A stretch of DNA of 64,000 nucleotides from Myxococcales bacterium. Its GTDB lineage: Bacteria; Myxococcota_A; Polyangia; Palsa-1104. The position numbers and the translations under genes are program-made. The notes beneath the pieces were generated by a model. The model was not told where the DNA came from. It ran no database searches and worked only from the letters and a program-made list of their open reading frames with translations. Positions 8,980 to 17,969 of the stretch are shown one piece after another; position 1 is the stretch's first letter; each line of letters begins with the position of its first letter. The stretch covers positions 85,093-149,092 of the forward strand of contig PNAM01000118.1 of the NCBI GenBank assembly GCA_003170275.1, in the 5' to 3' direction.

Positions 8980-10769
8980 GCGGGACGTGGGTCGCGGAAT
9001 TGGCGGCGGTGGAGGTCGGCGTAGGGGCCGTTGGCGGCGAGGAGGGCGTCGTGGGTGCCGCGCTCGAGGATGCGGCCGGCGTCGATGACCAGGATCAGGT
9101 CGGCGTGGCGGATGGTGCTGAGGCGGTGGGCGATGACGATGCTGGTGCGGCCGGCGAGGAGCTTGGCGAGCGCTTTTTGGATGATCGCTTCGGTACGGGT
9201 GTCGATGTTGGCGGTGGCCTCGTCGAGGATGAGGATGTGGGGGTCGGCGAGCACCGCGCGCGCGAACGCGATCAACTGGCGCTGGCCCTGGCTGAGCGTG
9301 CCGCCGCCTTCGCCGAGCAGCGTGTCGTAGCCGGTGGGGAGCGCGGCGATGAACGCGTGCGCGTCGACGGCGCGCGCGGCGGTCTCGATCTCGGCGCGGG
9401 TGGCGGCGGGGCGGCCGTAGGCGATGTTCTCGGCGAGCGTGCCGGTGAACAAGAACGGCTCCTGCAGCACCATCGCCATCTGCGCGCGCAGCGACGCCCG
9501 CGTGACCTGCTTGACGTCGTGCCCGTCGACGCGCACCACCCCGCCGGTCACGTCGTAGAAGCGCGGGATCAAGCTGGCGATGGTGGTCTTGCCGGCGCCG
9601 GTCTTGCCCACCAGCGCGACGGTCTGCCCGGGCGCGATCTCGAAGCTCACGTCGTGCAGCACCGGATGCGCGGCATCGTAGGCGAACGACACGTTCTCGA
9701 GCGCAATGCGGCCGGTGATCTTCGGCAGCGCGACCGCGTCGGGCGGGTCGGCGGTCTCGCGCGGCTCGTCGAGGATCCCGTAAATGCGCTCGGACCCGGC
9801 GAGCGCCGACTGCGCGAGCGTGTACACCGAGGCCGCGAGCTGCACCGGCCGGAAGAACTGCTGCACGTAGATCAGGAACGCCGCCAACAGCCCGATGCTC
9901 AGCCGATCGTGAAACACCAGATACCCGCCGTACCCGATCACCAGCGCGGTCGACAGCGTCGACAGCACGTCGATCGCCGGCGGGAACGCCGAGGTGATGC
10001 CCACCGCCGCCACGTTGGCGTCGCGATTGGCCGCGTTGCGCGTGCGGAAGCGCTCGATGTTCACGTTGGTGCGGTTGAACGCCTGCGCCTGCCGCACGCC
10101 GACGATCTCCTCCTGCAGATCGGCGGTCACGTCGCCCACCGTCTGGCGCGTCTTGCGAAACGCGGCGCGCGCACGCGCGGCGAAGAATGCGGTGGTGAGC
10201 AGCATCGCCGGGATGATCGTGAAGCACACCAGCGCCAGGCGCACGTTGAGCAGCAGCATCGCCACCAGGATGCCGACCAGCCCGAGCAGCGAGCCGAGCA
10301 GCTGCGTGAGCCCCTGCGACAGCAGCTGATTGAGTGTATCCACGTCGCTGAGCAGGCGGCTCATCAGATCGCCCACCGGCCGCTTGTCGAAAAACGCCAG
10401 CGGCAGCGCCTGCAGCTGGTCGAACAGCTTGCCGCGGATCACCGCCAGGAGGTGCTGCCCGGTCGCGCCGATGCGGCGGGTCTGCGCCCTTTGCGACAGC
10501 GCGCCGATCACGTACACGCCGAGCAGGATCGACATGGTGCGCAGCAGGCCGATCCCGTCGTGCGCGCCGATGTCGCGATCGATCGCGCGGCTCACCAGCC
10601 ACGGCGCCAACGCCTGTGTCGCCGCGCTGATCAAGATGAAGAACAGCGCCTGGAGTAGCACGCCGGTGTGCGGCGCCAGCTCGGCCGCGAGGCGCCGCGC
10701 CACCGCGCCCTTGTTCTGCGCGCGCTGCTTGGCCTGCGCCATGGTCTCGATGCCGCCCACCCACCTCAT
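8976..10769 (-). CDS. ABC exporter subunit with canonical ATPase site (TM288-type)
   Basis: This 597-residue half-transporter is the second gene of a pair. Its ATG (10767-10769) overlaps the upstream TGA as ATGA, implying translational coupling. An N-terminal exporter-type transmembrane domain (residues about 35-330, six segments) is followed by a nucleotide-binding domain. That domain has Walker A VGKTGAGKT, a Q-loop VLQEPFLF, the signature LSQGQRQ, Walker B HILILDEATANIDT with the catalytic Glu, and an intact H-loop His (IVIAHRLS). All catalytic residues are present, whereas the partner lacks two, so this subunit supplies the hydrolytic motifs of a heterodimer like TM287/TM288. Its substrate may be a lipid, drug or peptide. 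Confidence 0.9.
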   Translation of the reverse strand: MRWVGGIETMAQAKQRAQNKGAVARRLAAELAPHTGVLLQALFFILISAATQALAPWLVSRAIDRDIGAHDGIGLLRTMSILLGVYVIGALSQRAQTRRIGATGQHLLAVIRGKLFDQLQALPLAFFDKRPVGDLMSRLLSDVDTLNQLLSQGLTQLLGSLLGLVGILVAMLLLNVRLALVCFTIIPAMLLTTAFFAARARAAFRKTRQTVGDVTADLQEEIVGVRQAQAFNRTNVNIERFRTRNAANRDANVAAVGITSAFPPAIDVLSTLSTALVIGYGGYLVFHDRLSIGLLAAFLIYVQQFFRPVQLAASVYTLAQSALAGSERIYGILDEPRETADPPDAVALPKITGRIALENVSFAYDAAHPVLHDVSFEIAPGQTVALVGKTGAGKTTIASLIPRFYDVTGGVVRVDGHDVKQVTRASLRAQMAMVLQEPFLFTGTLAENIAYGRPAATRAEIETAARAVDAHAFIAALPTGYDTLLGEGGGTLSQGQRQLIAFARAVLADPHILILDEATANIDTRTEAIIQKALAKLLAGRTSIVIAHRLSTIRHADLILVIDAGRILERGTHDALLAANGPYADLHRRQFRDPRPA

Positions 10770-12571
10770 GCAGCGCTCTGTTGCGCGTCGTTCTGCGAGA
10801 GCTGCGAGCCGAGGATCTCGGCGTACACACGGCTCGACTCGAGCAGCTCCTCGTGCCGCCCGTGAGCGACGATCTTGCCGTCATCGAGCACCAGGATCAG
10901 ATCCGCATCGCGCACGGTCGAGATGCGCTGCGCGATCACGATCGCGGTGTGCTGCGCCGAGCGCATCAAGCGATCGAGCGCGGCCTGGATCGACATCTCG
11001 GTCTCGGCATCGACCGCCGAGGTGCTGTCGTCGAGGATCAGCAGCCGCGGCGCGGTGAGCAGCGCGCGCGCGATGGCGATGCGCTGCCGCTGGCCGCCCG
11101 AGAGCCCGACGCCGCGCTCGCCGATCACGGTCTCGTACCCGTCGGGCAACGCGTCGATGAACCCGGCCGCCTGCGCCGCTTCGGCGGCCGCGCGCACCTC
11201 GGCCAGCGTCGCCTCCGGCCGCCCGTAGGCGATGTTGCTGCGCACCGATCCCGAGAACAGCAGCGCCTCTTGCAAGACCACGCCGATCTGCGAGCGCAGG
11301 CTCGACAGGGTCACCTCGCGCACGTCATGCCCGTCGATCAGCACCGCGCCACCGGTCACGTCGTAGAAGCGCGGCAACAGGTTGATGATCGTGCTCTTGC
11401 CCGCGCCGGTGGTGCCGAGCAGCGCGACCAGCTGCCCGGGCTCGACGGTGAAGCTGATGCCGCGCAAGATCTCGCGCTCCGAGCCGGCGTAGCGGAAGCG
11501 CACGTCGCGGAACTCCACCCGGCCGGTCAGCGGCGGCAGCGCGTGCGCGTTCGGCGCGTCGGTCACCTCGAGCGCCGCGTCGAGCAGCTCGAACACGCGC
11601 AGCGCGGAGGCGCCCGCGCGCGAGATCTGCGCCGCCAAGAAGCCGATGGTCATGATCGGGATCAAGAGGAACCCGAGGTAGCTGTTGAACGCGATCAGCT
11701 CGCCGATGGTCAGGTGGTGACGGAAGATCTGCACGCCGCCGAAGCCGACCACCGCCAGCGTGCCGACGTTGGCGAAGAAGTTCACGAACGGAAAGTTGTT
11801 GGAGACCGCCTTGACCACGTCGAGGTTGTAGTCGCGCAGCTCGTGGTTGATCTTGCGGTAGCGCTCGGCCTCGCGCGCCTCGCCGGAGAACGCGCGCACC
11901 ACGCGCAGCCCCTGCAGATCTTCCTGCAGCACGCTGTTCAGGCGTCCGAGCGCCATCTGCACCTTGCCGAACAGCGGCCCGACCTTCCCGACGAACACCT
12001 TGAGCAGATAGAAGATCGGCGCGATGGCCAACAGCGCCGCGCACGCCAGCGCCGGGTTGATGAGGAACAGCAGCACCGCGCAGCCGACCAGCATCACCAG
12101 CGAGGCGGCGAGCTGCACCACGCCCGAGCCGACGAAGGTGCGCACCTGCTCGACGTCGTTGGTCAGCCGCGTCAGGAGCTGCCCGGTCTGCGCCTGATCG
12201 TAGTAGCTGAAGCTGAGCCGCTGGATGCGCGCGAACAGCGCGTCGCGTAGATCGAACGCCACGCCCTGCGACGCGCGCTCGGCCAGGTAGCCCTGCATGA
12301 AGTTGAACAGCCCGCGCCCGACCGCGATGCCGACCAGCCCGATCACCGCCGCCATCAGCGTCGGCCAGCTGCGCAGCGCCAGCCCCTTGTCGATCGCCAC
12401 GCGCACCAGCTGCGGCGCAGCCAGGTTGGCGGCCGACACCAGCAGCAGCGCGATCAGCGCGCCCAGCGACTCCGCGCGATAGCGCCGCAGGTAGCGGATC
12501 GACCGGAACACCGCGCGCGCGCCTCCGGGCGGCGGCGCAGGTCGTCCGGGTCCTCTGGGGGCGGGCTCCAT
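10766..12571 (-). CDS. ABC exporter subunit with degenerate ATPase motifs (TM287-type)
   Basis: This 601-residue half-transporter is the first gene of the pair. A Pro/Gly-rich N-terminus precedes six transmembrane segments (residues about 35-330) and a nucleotide-binding domain with Walker A LGTTGAGKST and signature LSGGQRQRIAIARALL. Two catalytic residues are changed: Walker B reads LLILDDSTSAVDA, with Asp replacing the catalytic Glu, and the H-loop reads IVIAQRIS, with Gln replacing His. This Asp/Gln pair is known from the degenerate subunit of heterodimeric exporters such as TM287, so obligate pairing with the downstream gene is expected. ATG 12571 is preferred over TTG 12580 because of the -10 element upstream. 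Confidence 0.9.
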   Translation of the reverse strand: MEPAPRGPGRPAPPPGGARAVFRSIRYLRRYRAESLGALIALLLVSAANLAAPQLVRVAIDKGLALRSWPTLMAAVIGLVGIAVGRGLFNFMQGYLAERASQGVAFDLRDALFARIQRLSFSYYDQAQTGQLLTRLTNDVEQVRTFVGSGVVQLAASLVMLVGCAVLLFLINPALACAALLAIAPIFYLLKVFVGKVGPLFGKVQMALGRLNSVLQEDLQGLRVVRAFSGEAREAERYRKINHELRDYNLDVVKAVSNNFPFVNFFANVGTLAVVGFGGVQIFRHHLTIGELIAFNSYLGFLLIPIMTIGFLAAQISRAGASALRVFELLDAALEVTDAPNAHALPPLTGRVEFRDVRFRYAGSEREILRGISFTVEPGQLVALLGTTGAGKSTIINLLPRFYDVTGGAVLIDGHDVREVTLSSLRSQIGVVLQEALLFSGSVRSNIAYGRPEATLAEVRAAAEAAQAAGFIDALPDGYETVIGERGVGLSGGQRQRIAIARALLTAPRLLILDDSTSAVDAETEMSIQAALDRLMRSAQHTAIVIAQRISTVRDADLILVLDDGKIVAHGRHEELLESSRVYAEILGSQLSQNDAQQSAA

Positions 12572-12584
12572 CGGCGGCAATATA
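12572..12584 (-). promoter_or_regulatory. Leaderless -10 element for the ABC exporter operon
   Basis: Minus-strand TATATT (12579-12584) is followed by 7 nt and ATG 12571. The alternative TTG start at 12580 would lie inside the hexamer. The stretch is strikingly AT-rich (tatataatgat) against its surroundings. Confidence 0.55.
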
Positions 12585-12590
12585 TAATGA

Positions 12591-13508
12591 TCAGCGCAGC
12601 TCGAAGCTGTCGATCATCGCGCGGAAGTGCTCGTCGAGCTCGGCGAACGCCGCGCGCGGCGCGAAGCACACCACCTGAAAGACCGCGCCCTTCGCCGAGA
12701 ACAGCCCGTAGTAGAAGGTCATGTCCATCGCCTGGATGGTGGCCTCGGTGCGCACCAGGCGAGCGTTCGGGATCGCGCTCTTCAGCGGGCCCTGCGAGAC
12801 CAGGCGGAAGCTGGTCGACGCGGCCTTGGCGTTGTCGACGACCACCTTCACCAGCTTGTCCATGTCGATCTCGGTGCCCGGCTCGAGCTTCTCGGCGATG
12901 ACCATCACGTGCGCGTCGCGCTCGGGCTGCGTGATCCAGCGGTCGGCGAGCGGGTTGTCCTTGCGCGCGGCCGCGTCGGTGCGCAGGTACCAGCGCGGGC
13001 CGTGCGCGCGCAGCCGGTACGCGAACTGCGCGCCGTCGACCGTGTCGACCGAGGTGGGCGCGAGGTCGGCGCGCAGCGCGAGCAGCGGGTTGTGGCCGCC
13101 GGCGGCCGCGTAGACGCCGATTCCTTCGAGCGCCAGGATCGCCGCGGCCAGCACCAGCCCGCCCGCGATGCGCAGGCGGCCCGGCTTGCCGAGGATCAGC
13201 AGCAGGAGCGCCGCCGAGAACGCGAGCTGCAGCCCGGCGCTCAGGTACTCGCCGCGCACCGCGTTCAACCCGGTGAGGAGCAGCGCGCCGAGCCCGATGC
13301 GCACCACCGCGATCTGGCGCCAGCGGAACAGCCCGAGGATCAGCGAGCCGCCGACCACCAGATCGATGGCCGCCGGGAGCGGTCCGCCGATGGCGCGCGG
13401 GCCGGGCAGGAACAGCTCGGCGACCACGAACAGCCCGTTGATCACGAGCACGGCGCCGGCCAGGCGCGAGCCGAGCGGGAGCGATTCGGGCGCATCGGTC
13501 GGGTCCAT
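12591..13508 (-). CDS. Membrane protein with C-terminal soluble domain, unknown function
   Basis: This is a 305-residue protein. After a short charged N-terminus, four or five hydrophobic segments follow (LAGAVLVINGLFVVAELFL, AAIDLVVGGSLILGLF, VVRIGLGALLLTGL, LQLAFSAALLLLIL, IAGGLVLAAAILALEGIGVYA; residues about 12-135). The remaining 170 residues form an extracytoplasmic-type domain with FAYRLRAHGPRWYLRTD, ERDAHVMVIAEKL and a final FRAMIDSFELR. That ending recalls PsbP/DcrB-like proteins, which often finish with F...SF. I assign no function. The start at ATG 13508 is supported by a -10 element. The coding frame upstream to 13868 is not real, because a small lipoprotein gene occupies it. Confidence 0.7.
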   Translation of the reverse strand: MDPTDAPESLPLGSRLAGAVLVINGLFVVAELFLPGPRAIGGPLPAAIDLVVGGSLILGLFRWRQIAVVRIGLGALLLTGLNAVRGEYLSAGLQLAFSAALLLLILGKPGRLRIAGGLVLAAAILALEGIGVYAAAGGHNPLLALRADLAPTSVDTVDGAQFAYRLRAHGPRWYLRTDAAARKDNPLADRWITQPERDAHVMVIAEKLEPGTEIDMDKLVKVVVDNAKAASTSFRLVSQGPLKSAIPNARLVRTEATIQAMDMTFYYGLFSAKGAVFQVVCFAPRAAFAELDEHFRAMIDSFELR

Positions 13509-13521
13509 TTCGCGGACCCTA
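13509..13521 (-). promoter_or_regulatory. Leaderless -10 element for the membrane protein
   Basis: Minus-strand TAGGGT (13516-13521), 7 nt, then ATG 13508. Confidence 0.45.
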
Positions 13522-13612
13522 CCACGGTCGCGCGCGTCAGTGCCCGCCAAGGCGACGCAGCCGGCGCTGCATGCGCACCCCGTCCATTCCGAGGTCGGCC
13601 GATGTCGCCTGC

Positions 13613-13819
13613 TCAGGGAAGGAGTGGGCACTTCCCGTCGACGGCGGGCTGGACGCAGACCCAAGCTGAGCCCGCGGTCCCGGCGTCGGTGGTCATGTGG
13701 GTGGGCTCCGAGCAGCAGATCGTGCCGGAGCTGCATGGCGGTATGCAGTTGCTCATGCCCGAGCCGCTGCTGCCGCATCCAAGGAGCACCACCGCCACCG
13801 CCAGCACCACTGCCCGCAT
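13613..13819 (-). CDS. Small Cys-rich lipoprotein
   Basis: This 68-residue protein has a textbook lipoprotein signal (MRAVVLAVAVVLLGC, lipobox LLGC), so the mature chain is only about 54 residues. The mature part starts with GSSGSG and carries six further Cys (NCIPPC, TICC, WVC, KC), suggesting a disulphide-stabilised mini-domain on the envelope surface. No family is recognised. It lies between two unrelated transcription units and has its own -10 element. Confidence 0.65.
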   Translation of the reverse strand: MRAVVLAVAVVLLGCGSSGSGMSNCIPPCSSGTICCSEPTHMTTDAGTAGSAWVCVQPAVDGKCPLLP

Positions 13820-13831
13820 CGCTCGAGTCTA
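13820..13831 (-). promoter_or_regulatory. Leaderless -10 element for the small lipoprotein
   Basis: Minus-strand TAGACT (13826-13831), 6 nt, then ATG 13819. TAGACT recurs as the hexamer of at least two other genes in the window. Confidence 0.5.
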
Positions 13832-13917
13832 CGCCCTTCGTCGGACACGGTCGCGTTAGCGACGTCACCGTATCAGTCTCTCTTCAGGCTCGGCGATGCG
13901 ACTCGCGCTTTGAGCGG

Positions 13918-15258
13918 CTAGGGAACGTCGGAGCGGGCGCAGCGAAAGCCGATCGCGTCGCTGGCGAAGCCGATGCTGTGGTGCTGGCGGATGGCGGCGC
14001 GCAGGCCGACCGGGCCGATGTACCACCAGCCGCCGCGCACCGTCTGCTCGTTGCCGTCGGTGGAGGGAAAGTCGGCGAGCGGATCGCGGAACACGCCCGG
14101 GCGCGACCAGAACGCCTCGTCCTGCCGGCTCCAGCGATCGCGCGCCCACTCCGACAGGTTGCCCGCCAGATCGACGAGCTCGCCGCCGGCCAGCGTCAGC
14201 CGATCGCGCACGCCGGAGCCGGGCGGCAGGGGACCGCCGATCTCACCGGGCGGCAGGCACTCGTCCGCGTAGGCGAACTTCGCGCCGGCTCCACCGAGGC
14301 CCCACACCGCATCGACGCACCCCGGCACGTCGCCGCCCCACACGAAGCTGCGCTCCTCGCCGCGACCGCTGGCGACGAACTCGAGCTCGGCCTCGGTGGG
14401 CAGCCGCTTGCCGAGCGCGGCGCAGTACGCGACGGCGACGATCGCATCGACGCAATCGAGGGGCAGCGCGGCGTGCGTGTCGCCCGGATCGGCGGCTTGC
14501 GGCCCGTCGGTGTAGGTGCACCAGGTGCTGCGCTGGTTCGGATCGTCGGTGCCGTTCCAGGGCACCAGGTCGTGGCCGACGATCGCGGGCGCGGCGTTTC
14601 CATGCGCGCGAAAGTCGGCGACGGTCACCTCGCGGGCGTCCAGGAAGAACGGCGAGATCGCCACCAGGCGTTCGAGGTTTGCGTCGTCGCCCGCGAGGTC
14701 GTTGTTCACCAGCGGGTCGCCCATGAAGTATGCGCCGCCGGGCACGCACACCTCGTCGGGCCCGGGCGCGCCGGCGCAGTCGGTCGGCTGCGCGCCTGGC
14801 CAGCTGTTCACCGCCGACGGGCCCGGCCCGCCCGGATCGGGCACGATCGGCGCGTCCGCGCTGCCTTGCGGTTGCCCGATGTCGTCGGTGTGCAGGCGCA
14901 CGGTCACGTCGAGCGCGCCCTGGTGGCCGAGCGGCGGCAGCGCGGCCACGGTGGTGATCGTGATCGCGGCGGGTGGCACGCCGTCGACGGTGCGATCGCC
15001 GCGAAACAGCTCGACGCGCGCCAGCAACGCGCCGTCGCCCTCGGGCAGGGCCGCGCCAATCGACGCGCGCCCGTCGGCGAACAGCGCGGCGTCGACGGCA
15101 AAGTCGCGACTCGCGAGCGACGCGCCGCCGCGCTCGAGCTCGATGCGCAGGCGATCGAAGAGCTGCGGCACCGGCGCGTCGGTGTCGACGTGCAGGAACA
15201 GCTGGCTCGACGGCGCGCAGCCGGCCAGCAGCGCCAGCGCGAGCGACCACCGCCTCAC
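13918..15258 (-). CDS. SUMF1/FGE-fold lipoprotein (short member, copy 1)
   Basis: This 446-residue lipoprotein (LALALLAGC) starts at GTG 15258, overlapping the upstream TGA as GTGA. The N-terminal 165 residues include the motif LHVDTDAPVP shared with its three relatives in this window. Residues about 167-446 form a formylglycine-generating-enzyme (SUMF1) fold: EVCVPGGAYFMGD, DAREVTVADFRAH, LPTEAELEFVASG, LVDLAGNLSEWARD, TVRGGWWY and GFRCARS. The two Cys that make true FGE catalytic, downstream of the RGG segment, are missing, so it is unlikely to oxidise sulfatases. A structural or ligand-binding surface role is more plausible. It is co-transcribed with the longer paralogue upstream. Its closest relative in the window is the protein at 28824-30209. 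Confidence 0.85.
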   Translation of the reverse strand: MRRWSLALALLAGCAPSSQLFLHVDTDAPVPQLFDRLRIELERGGASLASRDFAVDAALFADGRASIGAALPEGDGALLARVELFRGDRTVDGVPPAAITITTVAALPPLGHQGALDVTVRLHTDDIGQPQGSADAPIVPDPGGPGPSAVNSWPGAQPTDCAGAPGPDEVCVPGGAYFMGDPLVNNDLAGDDANLERLVAISPFFLDAREVTVADFRAHGNAAPAIVGHDLVPWNGTDDPNQRSTWCTYTDGPQAADPGDTHAALPLDCVDAIVAVAYCAALGKRLPTEAELEFVASGRGEERSFVWGGDVPGCVDAVWGLGGAGAKFAYADECLPPGEIGGPLPPGSGVRDRLTLAGGELVDLAGNLSEWARDRWSRQDEAFWSRPGVFRDPLADFPSTDGNEQTVRGGWWYIGPVGLRAAIRQHHSIGFASDAIGFRCARSDVP

Positions 15259-17201
15259 GGCCGCCCCGCGCGCGCGCAGCGAAAGCCGACGTCGGAGAAA
15301 CCCAGGCCGGGCGCCGACTGGACCACCTGCGCGGCTTGCAGCCCCACGCCGGCCGTGTCGCCCCACGAGTCGCCGCGCACCGTGCGCAACACCGCTTCGG
15401 TCTCGACGCAGCCGACGCCGCGCAAGGGCTGGGTCCACCAGCACGGATCGCTGTACGGCCGGGCGCTGTCGAGCGCCCACTCGCGCACGTTGCCGCCCAG
15501 CCCGCTCACGCCGGAGGCGGTGAGGTCGTTGACCGCGAACGGCAACGCGTCGACCGCGGCAGGACCGACGTGCCTGGGGCAGCCGATCGACAAGCCGCCG
15601 TAGACCGCGCGCTGGCAGTCGGGCGCGTCGTCACCCCAGGCGTAGGTGGTCTCGAGATCGCGGCCGGCCTGGCGCGCGGCGTATTCCCACTGCACCGCGG
15701 TCGGAAGATCGCCGCCGAGGAACTGGCACAACCGGCGCGCCGCGTACCACGACACGCAGGTGACCGGCGCGCTCTCGCGATCGATGCCCGGCGCCGGGCC
15801 GGCGGCGGTTCCGTTGAAGGTGCAGGTCTGCACGCCGACCGGCAGCTTGATCGGACCGTCGTTGACGATCGGCGTCGGCATCCACACCGGATCGGGCGAG
15901 ACGAAGCCGTCGTGCAGCGCCTGCCGGAAGCGGCCGACGGTCAGCTCGTGCGCGCCGAGCAGGAACGGCTCGACCACCGCCACCTGCTGGGGCGCGGCCG
16001 GGCCCTGATCGGGGCCGACGTAGGCGCGGCTGCCGAAGACGAACGCGCCGCCGGGGATGCACACCTCGTCCTCGCGCGCGGCGACGGTGCAGTCGGCGGG
16101 CGCGGGCGTCCAGGCGCCTTGCGCGCTGTGCGTGGGCCGGTTGACGCCGTCGTCGAGCGCGGCGGCCGCGACCGGAACGCGCACGCCCGCGTGATCGATG
16201 CAGCTTGCGCCGCCCGCCAGATCGGCCATGGTGCCCAGGCACTCGCCGGCGAGCTGCACCCGCGCGGTCGAGCGCGTGCCGTAGCGCACCCGCACGTCGA
16301 TCAACCGATCGATCGCCAGCGCCGGATCGGGCTCCACCTCGGGCGTGTGCTCATCGGGCGACTCGAGCTGCGGCAGCCCGCTCGGCGGCGCGCCGGCGTC
16401 GGGGGACGGGCTCGCGACCGGGCCGAGCTGGTCGACGCGGCCCCAACGCAGCGTCAGATCGGAGGGGGTGGACAGCGCGCCGCCGGTGAGCAGCACGTAC
16501 TCGCCGGGATCGAGCGTGACGTCGAGGGTGGCGAGGCCCGCGATGCCGCCGGCGGCGCAGGCGAGCTGGCTCGAGACGTCCTCGCAGGTGGTGCGCAGCA
16601 TCAGGAGCGTGTCGGGCGCCAGTCCGGGCGCGCCGCCGCGGAGCGCGTCGGGCAGCGCGCGCAGCACCTCGAAGCGGTAGACCGCCGACGCGTCGATCTT
16701 CACACGCACGGCCGCCGATCCCGCGTGCAGCGGCGGCGTGCAGTTGCCCTGCGCCAACACGTCGGTGATCGGCGCCGCGGCGCGGCGGAGCAGGCGCGGC
16801 CCACCTGCGGGCAGGTCGGCGGCCGCCGCGCACAGCTCCGCGAGCGAGTGCGCCGCGAACGGCTCGACGAACGGCGGCCACACGGTGAGCACCTCGCCGC
16901 GATAGTCGCGCACGCCGGTCTCCGGATAGCTGCGCAGCCGCACGCGCACGCGCTTCTCGCCGGGGACCTCGGTGGTCAGGCTGAAGCTGAGCGGCCAGGC
17001 GTCGGCGGTGGGCGTGGCGACGTCGCGGCTCTCGTACCAGATGCCGGCGCCGTCGGCCGGCTCGGAATAGAGATCGACGCGCAGGTGACCGACCAGGCGG
17101 GGCACCGGCGCGTCGGTGTCTACGGCGACCAGCACCTCGCCGAACGGGGGAGGCGTACAGGCCGCGCACAGGGCGGCGACGATCGCGAGCGAGCGTGGCA
17201 T
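15255..17201 (-). CDS. SUMF1/FGE-fold lipoprotein (long member, copy 1)
   Basis: This 648-residue lipoprotein (AALCAAC near residue 15) opens with FGEVLVAVDTDAPVPRLVG and a long beta-rich region (residues 20-370). That region includes acidic spans and Cys pairs (LRTTCEDVSSQLAC, GECLGTMADLAGGASC). The SUMF1 domain covers about 375-648: DEVCIPGGAFVFG, AHELTVGRFRQAL, CVSWYAARRLCQFLGG, LPTAVQWEYAARQ, GLGGNVREWALD, TVRGDSWGD and GFRCARAG. Catalytic FGE cysteines are absent. The architecture is the same as the protein at 30206-32209, and in both loci the long member is followed by a short member with a 4-nt overlap. It is the first gene of its two-gene operon. Confidence 0.85.
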   Translation of the reverse strand: MPRSLAIVAALCAACTPPPFGEVLVAVDTDAPVPRLVGHLRVDLYSEPADGAGIWYESRDVATPTADAWPLSFSLTTEVPGEKRVRVRLRSYPETGVRDYRGEVLTVWPPFVEPFAAHSLAELCAAAADLPAGGPRLLRRAAAPITDVLAQGNCTPPLHAGSAAVRVKIDASAVYRFEVLRALPDALRGGAPGLAPDTLLMLRTTCEDVSSQLACAAGGIAGLATLDVTLDPGEYVLLTGGALSTPSDLTLRWGRVDQLGPVASPSPDAGAPPSGLPQLESPDEHTPEVEPDPALAIDRLIDVRVRYGTRSTARVQLAGECLGTMADLAGGASCIDHAGVRVPVAAAALDDGVNRPTHSAQGAWTPAPADCTVAAREDEVCIPGGAFVFGSRAYVGPDQGPAAPQQVAVVEPFLLGAHELTVGRFRQALHDGFVSPDPVWMPTPIVNDGPIKLPVGVQTCTFNGTAAGPAPGIDRESAPVTCVSWYAARRLCQFLGGDLPTAVQWEYAARQAGRDLETTYAWGDDAPDCQRAVYGGLSIGCPRHVGPAAVDALPFAVNDLTASGVSGLGGNVREWALDSARPYSDPCWWTQPLRGVGCVETEAVLRTVRGDSWGDTAGVGLQAAQVVQSAPGLGFSDVGFRCARAGRP

Positions 17202-17245
17202 CTCTCGCTCGCGATGGTAGCGCGCTTCCTACCCGACGGCGACGA

Positions 17246-17863
17246 TCAAGCCTTCTCGCGCGCCGCCTTCTCGGTCTCGATCGCCTCGCGCACCTTGGGG
17301 CGCTCGCCGACGCGGTCGAAGAACGCCTTGAGGCTCGGCCACTCGGCCAGCTCGAACCCGCCGATCTTGTGCCAGGTGAGGATGGTGAACAGGTACGCGT
17401 CGGCGACGCTGAACGAATCGCCGAGCAGGTACTGCTTGCCGGTCAGGTGCTGGCCCAGGTACTCGAACCGCTTCTTCAGCCGGTCCTTGGTGGCCTGCTT
17501 GACCTCGTCGGGCAACGCCTTGTTGAACAGCGGGCTGAAGCCCTTGTGGACCTCGGTCGAAACGAAGTTGAGCCACTCCTGCAGGCGATAGCGCTCGAGC
17601 GTGCCGTTGGCCGGCGCGAGCCGCGTGTCGGGCTTCTGATCGGCGAGGTACTGGACGATCGCCGTGCCCTCGGTGAGCACCTGGCCGTTGTCGAGCCGGA
17701 GCGCCGGCACGTAACCCTTCGGGTTGATCGCGTAGTAGTCGTCGCCGGCCTTGGTCTTGTGGGTGCCGAGGTTCACCTGCTCCAGCTCGAACGGGATGCC
17801 CGCTTCGCGCAGGACGATGTGGGGCGACAGCGAGCATGCGCCGGGGCTGAAATAGAGCTTCAT
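17246..17863 (-). CDS. Glutathione S-transferase, beta class
   Basis: This 205-residue protein is full length for the family. The N-terminal thioredoxin-fold domain carries the beta-class signature SPGACSLSPHI with the active-site Cys10. The cis-Pro and glutathione-binding stretch is GYVPALRLDNGQVLTEGTAI (residues about 50-70). The C-terminal helical domain (90-205) includes the fold-stabilising SVADAYLFTIL motif. It conjugates or reduces electrophiles and peroxides with glutathione in the cytoplasm. Unlike most neighbours it has a strong Shine-Dalgarno sequence (GAGGAG 7 nt before ATG 17863), so its mRNA has a leader. A TATACC hexamer further upstream may be its -10. Confidence 0.93.
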   Translation of the reverse strand: MKLYFSPGACSLSPHIVLREAGIPFELEQVNLGTHKTKAGDDYYAINPKGYVPALRLDNGQVLTEGTAIVQYLADQKPDTRLAPANGTLERYRLQEWLNFVSTEVHKGFSPLFNKALPDEVKQATKDRLKKRFEYLGQHLTGKQYLLGDSFSVADAYLFTILTWHKIGGFELAEWPSLKAFFDRVGERPKVREAIETEKAAREKA

Positions 17864-17957
17864 GGGAGACTCCTCTCGGGTGGGTATATCGAAAAACTTG
17901 GATGCAACAGATGCGCATCCGGGTTCAGCTTAAACACACGCCGGGCAATTGCTAGAC

Positions 17958-17969
17958 TACGATGCGCGC
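17958..17969 (+). promoter_or_regulatory. Leaderless -10 element for the zinc-ribbon protein
   Basis: TACGAT at 17958-17963, 6 nt, then ATG 17970. An overlapping TAGACT lies just upstream (17953-17958). Confidence 0.45.

Noticed and set aside
6783..10658. A 1291-codon plus-strand frame over the TPR end and the ABC transporter
   Set aside because: It crosses two confirmed genes in other frames and is pure Arg/Ala low complexity.
13918..17201. Active sulfatase-maturating formylglycine-generating enzymes
   Set aside because: The Cys pair required after the RGGS segment is absent in all four SUMF1 proteins and no sulfatase gene is nearby.
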